A stretch of 5,590 nucleotides of DNA. Source: Saonia sp964398035. GTDB taxonomy: Bacteria; Bacteroidota; Bacteroidia; Flavobacteriales; Flavobacteriaceae. The notes under the pieces are model-generated. The model saw nothing but the letters and a program-made list of their open reading frames with translations, was not told the DNA's origin and made no database searches. Positions 5,433 through 5,590 of the stretch are shown here, in pieces. The translations under genes and the position numbers were made by a program. Each line of letters begins with the position of its first letter. The stretch's first letter is position 1. Where the stretch lies: NCBI GenBank assembly GCA_964398035.1, contig CAYNLI010000138.1, positions 1-5,590 of the forward strand, in the 5' to 3' direction.

Positions 5433-5590
5433 GCCATCTTAAATAAAATTCCCCCCGAATATCTTATTTAGAGATCAAATGGTCCTATGGGAACACTACT
5501 TCCGTTAGAAATGACATACTTGGTGCCAGTCTGGTCCTATCTTTGGAACAATGTTTGTATTAGATAGGCAAAACCAATTTTAATAAAAAT
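5433..5590. other. right-edge stretch with no convincing gene
   Basis: No frame on either strand stays open long enough to call. On the minus strand a frame enters from the edge (about 17 residues, FIKIGFAYLIQTLFQR) and meets a TAG at 5537-5539; the same frame then reads GTKYVISNGSSVPIGPFDL to a TAA at 5468-5470. This could be a gene end or a decayed tail, but chance is equally likely. TGGTCCTAT occurs twice (5480-5488 and 5532-5540), and TATCTTTG at 5538-5545 matches a plus-strand -7 box without a partner. Confidence 0.3.

Noticed and set aside
1..5590. CRISPR array, tRNA or rRNA genes
   Set aside because: No regularly spaced repeats, no cloverleaf-like region and no conserved rRNA segment were seen on either strand.

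Overview
This window looks like chromosomal DNA of a member of the Bacteroidota, most likely the class Flavobacteriia. The pointers are promoter -7 boxes of the TAnnTTTG type, no clear Shine-Dalgarno sequences, a lipoprotein with serines and aspartates right after its lipidated cysteine, a MutS2 protein without the Smr nuclease domain, and AT-rich coding DNA. No species can be named from the sequence alone.

Layout from left to right. Positions 1-101 hold what looks like the 3' end of a plus-strand gene cut by the window edge. Positions 138-1516 hold a minus-strand two-gene operon: a small MqsR-like toxin first, then an antitoxin with an XRE-type helix-turn-helix and a C-terminal Panacea (DUF4065/SocA-like) domain. 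Its promoter lies at 1538-1568, and the -33 element is inside one of two identical 17-bp direct repeats spaced 42 bp apart, which are likely operators. Positions about 1668-2014 are a scar: the C-terminal end of an IS110-type transposase (minus) abuts the orphan 3' end of an unrelated plus-strand gene. Positions 2097-4274 encode a full-length Smr-less MutS2 (plus). It converges on a minus-strand lipoprotein gene at 4315-5307 of the GH114/TM1410 family. The last 283 bases contain that gene's leader, a long imperfect hairpin and no convincing gene.

The genes do not form one pathway. The toxin-antitoxin operon and the IS remnant look like accessory, acquired material (one antitoxin line, 481-540, has 10 G/C of 60, against 23 of 60 in a mutS2 line, 2521-2580) inserted beside housekeeping or core genes.

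The most unusual observation is in the GH114/TM1410 lipoprotein. The segment that I know as the C-terminal half of this TIM-barrel family (the VIPQNG and GQEDLFYGY motifs) comes first, right after the signal peptide, and the usual N-terminal half (SIGEAEDYRYYW, then GVYLDIID) comes last and ends the protein. This reads as a circular permutation of the barrel. The second most interesting item is the Panacea-MqsR-like pair, in which the antitoxin has lost the usual zinc ligands and the toxin keeps only part of the MqsR active site as I recall it.
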